Shown: one piece after another, positions 60,763 through 64,000 of the stretch
Layout: each line of letters begins with the position of its first letter
Numbering within the stretch: position 1 is the first letter of the stretch
Program-made: the position numbers and the translations under genes
DNA from: Mediterraneibacter faecis JCM 15917
Lineage (GTDB): Bacteria; Bacillota; Clostridia; Lachnospirales; Lachnospiraceae
Length of the DNA stretch: 64,000 nucleotides
Assembly (NCBI GenBank): GCA_001312505.1
Contig: BBDW01000012.1
Location: 41,678 to 105,677 of the forward strand
Reading direction: 5' to 3'
Notes under the pieces: generated by a model
Seen by the model: only the letters and a program-made list of their open reading frames with translations
Told to the model about the DNA's origin: nothing
The model's database searches: none

Positions 60763-61305
60763 TTAGCCGAAGTATCTCTTAAGCAGTCCTTCGAATGCTT
60801 TTCCGTGTCTTGCTTCATCGCGAGCCATCTCGTGTACTGTGTCGTGGATTGCATCCAGGTTAGCAGCTTTCGCTCTCTTTGCAAGATCGAATTTACCTTC
60901 TGTAGCACCGTGCTCAGCATCAACTCTCATCTCAAGGTTTTTCTTTGTACTGTCTGTTACAACTTCACCAAGAAGTTCAGCGAATTTTGCAGCATGCTCT
61001 GCTTCTTCGTAAGCAGCTTTTTCCCAGTAAAGTCCGATTTCCGGATATCCTTCTCTGTGAGCAACTCTTGCCATTGCAAGGTACATTCCTACTTCAGAGC
61101 ACTCTCCTGCGAAGTTTGCACGAAGATCTGCAAGAATATCTTCGCTGACACCCTGTGCAACACCTACAACGTGCTCAGCAGCCCATACTTTGTCTCCTTC
61201 CTGCTCTTTGAACTTAGAAGCTGGTGCGTGACAGACTGGACATTCAGCCGGTGCAGCATCTCCTTCGTGAACATAACCACATACTGTACATACAAATTTT
61301 TTCAT
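60763..61305 (-). CDS. Reverse rubrerythrin
   Basis: A 180-aa protein with an N-terminal rubredoxin domain ([12 protein letters not shown] and CPVCHAP, residues ~5-27) and a C-terminal ferritin-like di-iron domain ([41 protein letters not shown]). This inverted domain order defines reverse rubrerythrins, which reduce hydrogen peroxide in Clostridia. Start ATG behind AAGGAGA. Downstream of perR on the same strand. Confidence 0.93.
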   Translation of the reverse strand: MKKFVCTVCGYVHEGDAAPAECPVCHAPASKFKEQEGDKVWAAEHVVGVAQGVSEDILADLRANFAGECSEVGMYLAMARVAHREGYPEIGLYWEKAAYEEAEHAAKFAELLGEVVTDSTKKNLEMRVDAEHGATEGKFDLAKRAKAANLDAIHDTVHEMARDEARHGKAFEGLLKRYFG

Positions 61306-61344
61306 AATGACAATCTCCTTTTTCTTATTAATTTTTTTTATAAC

Positions 61345-61743
61345 TTAAGACTTTCTAATGCAGTCACTGCATTCCCCCCCATAAAACAAAGTGGAACTTG
61401 AAGTGATGATTCCATCAAAATTCTCCCCGGCCAGCCGGTTCACTTCTTCAATACTCTTCATATCCAGTTCCAGATCCAGTAACCGTCCACAGCTTGTACA
61501 GAGAAAATGATTGTGCGGAATAACATTCCCGTCAAATCGATCTCCGCCGTCAGGTGTTGGGATCTTGATTGCTTCGCCGATATCTGTCAGCAGATTCAAA
61601 TTCCGGTAAACAGTACCAAGACTGATATTAGGAAAATCCTCTTTAACATGCAGATAAACAGTGTCGGCAGTGGGATGCTCTTTTGTTGAAGCGAGATAAT
61701 GCTTGATAGCTTCTCGCTGTCGGCTATATTTAATTGCAGCCAT
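61345..61743 (-). CDS. perR: PerR/Fur-family peroxide regulator
   Basis: A 132-aa Fur-family protein: winged helix (HPTADTVYLHVKEDFPNISLGTVYRNLNLL), metal ligands in IPHNHFLCTSCGRL and a second CxxC near the C-terminus (CSDC). The neighbouring rubrerythrin supports PerR over Fur. A C7 run (61374-61380) gives FYGGECSDC where FYGECSDC is expected. Start ATG behind AGAGGTGA. Confidence 0.88.
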   Translation of the reverse strand: MAAIKYSRQREAIKHYLASTKEHPTADTVYLHVKEDFPNISLGTVYRNLNLLTDIGEAIKIPTPDGGDRFDGNVIPHNHFLCTSCGRLLDLELDMKSIEEVNRLAGENFDGIITSSSTLFYGGECSDCIRKS

Positions 61744-61775
61744 AGATTCACCTCTTTCTGAAATCGAATCAATAA

Positions 61776-61790
61776 CAGTAACGATTACTG
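61776..61790 (-). promoter_or_regulatory. Palindromic operator before perR
   Basis: CAGTAACGATTACTG is a 6-3-6 palindrome 33 bp upstream of the perR start and next to TAATTAGAATATAA, so a Per-box-like autoregulatory site is likely. Confidence 0.5.
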
Positions 61791-61946
61791 TAATTAGAAT
61801 ATAACTTATATTTTTAAAATTGTCAATAGAAAAAAATAAGTTTTTTCTATTTGTTCTGACAAAATGTTACAGAATAATTAACAAAAAGGATGTTAAGCTT
61901 AATAAAAAAGGGGGGGAATAATTACAAATAGTGGAGGGCGATAATT

Positions 61947-62006
61947 ATGAAAAAACTATTAAAACAGTTGACATATATAGGGTTGATTGATAAAATTACG
62001 GCGTAA
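61947..62006 (+). promoter_or_regulatory. Promoter of the NlpC/P60 gene, overlapping a 19-codon reading frame
   Basis: TTGACA (61968-61973) and TAAAAT (61991-61996) with a 17-bp spacer lie about 80 bp upstream of the hydrolase start. The same bases form a short frame MKKLLKQLTYIGLIDKITA with GGAGGGCG eight bases ahead. The promoter is the better-supported reading. Confidence 0.5.
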
Positions 62007-62078
62007 CAAAAATTAACAATTATGTAACAATTAAAACTTCCCACAAAAGATAAGGCTGGAAATAAAGGAGGTTTTATA

Positions 62079-63177
62079 TGAGTAACATGCGGATGAAGCA
62101 TAAGCTTATCATGTCATGATGGCAGGGATGATCATAATTCCGGGGAGTGTAGTCAGAACACAGGCGGCAGAAACTGATGACAGTGAGAAGAGTCTGGTTC
62201 CGGTTACAGGAATTGAAAACATTTTGGAAGCATCATATCAGACAGAAATAAAGAACAATATCAATCTGTATCTGGTGCCGACAGAAGAGGGAGAGTATTT
62301 GAATATAGCGTTTTCTAATACGGGGGATTATACCTATATTAGAAGCGAAGCAGATGAAAACAGTGAATGGGTTGGAAAATTATATTCTGATTCAGCGGCA
62401 GTTGTGTTGGAATATCTGGATGGATGGACAAAGATCCGGTCGGGAAATGCAGAGGGGTATGTTCCGACGGAAACATTGTTCACAGGAGAAGAAGCCCGTT
62501 CGAGGTCAGATGAGTATACAAATGAGAATGTTACAGTCACAGCAGATTGTCTGAATGTCAGAGAAGGGTATGGGACAGATACTACCGTATTAACTCAGAT
62601 TGGTCAGGGAGAAGAATATCTTGTGACAGCAGATCCTGTAGATGGCTGGTATCCGATACAGGTCGGTGAAGTTAATGGCTGGGTGTGCGGTGATTATGTT
62701 ACAGAGGAAAGTTCTTATTCTTACGGGGAGACAAAAGAGGAAGAACAAAAACGAATGGAAGCAGAAGAAGCTGCGGCTGCGGAGGCGGAAGCAGAAGCCC
62801 AGGCTGCAGAAGCGGCGGCTCAGTCAGTTGCGTCAGGGCAGGAAGTTATTGATTATGCCTGTCAGTTTATTGGGAATCCATATGTGTGGGGCGGTACAAG
62901 TTTAACAGATGGGGGGGCGGATTGTTCAGGATTTGTCCAGTCCGTGTATGCACATTTTGGTATAAGCCTTCCACGAACTTCTTATGAACAGCGAAGTGCA
63001 GGATATGAAGTGAGTTATGAAGATGCACAGCCAGGGGGGGATCTTATCTTATATGAAGGACATGTTGGTTTGTATATAGGAAATGATCAGATTGTAAATG
63101 CAATGAACGAAGATCAGGGAATTGGTATCAGCAGTGCAACGTATACAAATATCGTGGCTGTCAGACGGATTTATTAA
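62079..63177 (+). CDS. Secreted SH3/NlpC-P60 cell-wall hydrolase (one frameshift)
   Basis: About 366 aa from ATG 62079 behind AAAGGAGG. One base is missing near 62114, inside the signal peptide, joining MKHKLIM to MMAGMIIIPGSVV. Two bacterial SH3 regions (~residues 90-140 and 155-205), an Ala/Glu-rich linker (~220-245) and the NlpC/P60 domain follow, with catalytic Cys in DCSGFVQS and His in EGHVGLYIG. G7 runs give DGGADCSG and QPGGDLIL (63034-63040), the latter where PGDLI is usual. Cuts peptidoglycan stem peptides. Confidence 0.9.
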
Positions 63178-63667
63178 AGAATAATAGAAAGAAAACGATG
63201 CATTGTCTAGAATATGTGTGGGAAATGAAAGATTTGACTGTAAATTCTAAAATCGGTATTTTCCAAGAAAAATATACGGATAGTCAAAATGCACAAAATA
63301 TGACAAGAATATTCAAAATAGCAAAAAAATGAAAAAAAGTAGTTTTCAACTTATCAACATTGAAAAATCGAAAAAATGAGGAAAAATAAAAGATTTCCTG
63401 AAAGTTATCCACATTATCAACAAAGAAAGATGTGAATAGTGTGGATAACTTTTGGAAATAAAAAGAACATTCGTTTTGGTTATTGTTATGAAAATGACGA
63501 TTTGTCGAAAAAAAAAGAAAACTGATTGACTTTTGAGTAGTGTGATAAACGGAAAAAGTTGTGTGGAAATTTCAGAAAATTTCATGGAATGATAATGAAA
63601 ATAAGGTTGCTAAATCATAGATCAGGGATTATAATAAAGATTACTGTTCAAGGGTGACAGAAATTAA
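63178..63667. other. AT-rich non-coding region with DnaA boxes
   Basis: 490 bp without a gene, strongly A-rich on the plus strand. Its centre carries four DnaA-box-like 9-mers (separate entry). Confidence 0.6.
63351..63448. promoter_or_regulatory. Cluster of DnaA boxes
   Basis: Two perfect boxes: TTATCCACA at 63405-63413 and its complement TGTGGATAA at 63440-63448. Two near-perfect boxes TTATCAACA at 63351-63359 and 63414-63422, the latter directly abutting the first perfect box. All lie within 98 bp. Confidence 0.65.
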
Positions 63668-63700
63668 TTGAAAATAGAAATATGTAAGGAGGAAACAGTG

Positions 63701-63907
63701 ATGGCAATTTCTAAAAGCACAACAATTGGCGAACTTCTGGTAACATTTCCAGAGTCAGCTCCGATTTTGATGGAGATTGGTATGCATTGTCTTGGATGCC
63801 CGTCATCTCAGATGGAGTCTCTTGAGGAAGCAGCTATGGTTCATGGAATTGATGCAGATCTGCTTGTAGAGAAGATCAATGCAGCAATGGCAGCCGCTGG
63901 TAAATAA
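63701..63907 (+). CDS. DUF1858 domain protein
   Basis: A 68-aa protein from ATG 63701 behind [40 protein letters not shown] is the DUF1858 pattern with the conserved CxxC, seen alone or fused to hybrid-cluster or other redox proteins. A role in metal or redox chemistry is presumed. Confidence 0.9.
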   Translation: MAISKSTTIGELLVTFPESAPILMEIGMHCLGCPSSQMESLEEAAMVHGIDADLLVEKINAAMAAAGK

Positions 63908-63928
63908 TTAAGAGAAAAGATATACAAG

Positions 63929-63970
63929 AAGCTGTTGTGCTCTCAAAAAAGAGAGTATGGCAGCTTTTTT
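63929..63970 (+). terminator. Terminator of the DUF1858 gene
   Basis: AAGCTG pairs with CAGCTT and CTCTC with GAGAG in a two-part stem, followed by T's. Confidence 0.8.
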
Positions 63971-64000
63971 ATATATTAGGAAAGTGCTTTCCTAATATAT
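63971..64000. repeat. Palindrome at the window edge
   Basis: A 30-base palindrome: ATATATTAGGAAAG and its complement around a two-base centre, reaching the last base of the window. It may be an operator or the start of another repeat. Confidence 0.55.

Noticed and set aside
63351..63448. A definite replication origin call
   Set aside because: DnaA boxes alone are not enough; dnaA, dnaN and skew data are not in the window.

Overview
The window looks like a chromosome segment of a Gram-positive, spore-forming gut Lachnospiraceae (Clostridium cluster XIVa, Ruminococcus/Dorea/Mediterraneibacter-like). Reasons: strong AGGAGG ribosome sites, an ileS T-box, spoIID/spoIIQ, a reverse rubrerythrin beside PerR, a Clostridia-type tad locus, a split transketolase, and the families DUF5702, DUF6382, DUF5711 and DUF6147. 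Genus is inference.

Layout. (1) 1-~12000: AT-rich mobile island holding the C-terminal part of a type ISP-like DNA methyltransferase, an unknown 249-aa protein, an XRE regulator facing a repeat-rich promoter region, three consecutive tyrosine recombinases, a Tn554 TnpC-like protein, TnpV and a small membrane protein. (2) ~12013-18674: the rest of a tad/Flp pilus operon. Only the C-terminus of the assembly ATPase remains, so the island probably sits inside that gene; TadB, TadC, Flp pilin, TadE/TadG-like proteins, prepilin peptidase and a DUF6382 protein follow. (3) 18745-24482: rhomboid protease, histidine kinase with Spo0A-box-like sites, HIT protein, ECF-type sigma factor, murG, a DUF4367-like membrane protein, a DUF6147 protein and a TSCPD protein. 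(4) 24745-36820: pfkA, dnaX-ybaB-recR, LacI regulator, fructose-6-phosphate aldolase with split transketolase, and three envelope proteins. (5) 36912-41551: two tRNA genes, then a sortase-assembled pilus locus in the same gene order as the streptococcal FCT locus (adhesin, SipA-like, FctA-like, class B sortase). (6) 41703-50525: sucrose PTS/hydrolase and alpha-glucoside PTS/GH4 operons with LacI and RpiR regulators. (7) 50685-63907: D,D-carboxypeptidase, T-box-ileS, glgP, spoIID-spoIIQ, GIY-YIG protein, rubrerythrin-perR, an NlpC/P60 hydrolase, a cluster of DnaA boxes and a DUF1858 protein.

A dominant oddity is sequence quality or instability. Runs of G (or C) that should be 4-5 long are repeatedly 7-8 long, adding one Gly or Pro inside highly conserved motifs (phosphofructokinase, RecR, IleRS, recombinases, GH32, PerR and others) and three extra G at a tRNA 5' end. 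More than 20 genes also carry frameshifts, about half of them at G/C runs of altered length. I read most of these as consensus errors rather than real pseudogenes, and I annotate the genes across the breaks.

The most interesting biology is the FCT-like pilus locus with its catalytically altered signal-peptidase homologue, the triple-recombinase island in the tad ATPase gene, three different palindromic MITE-like elements, and the DnaA-box cluster near the right end.
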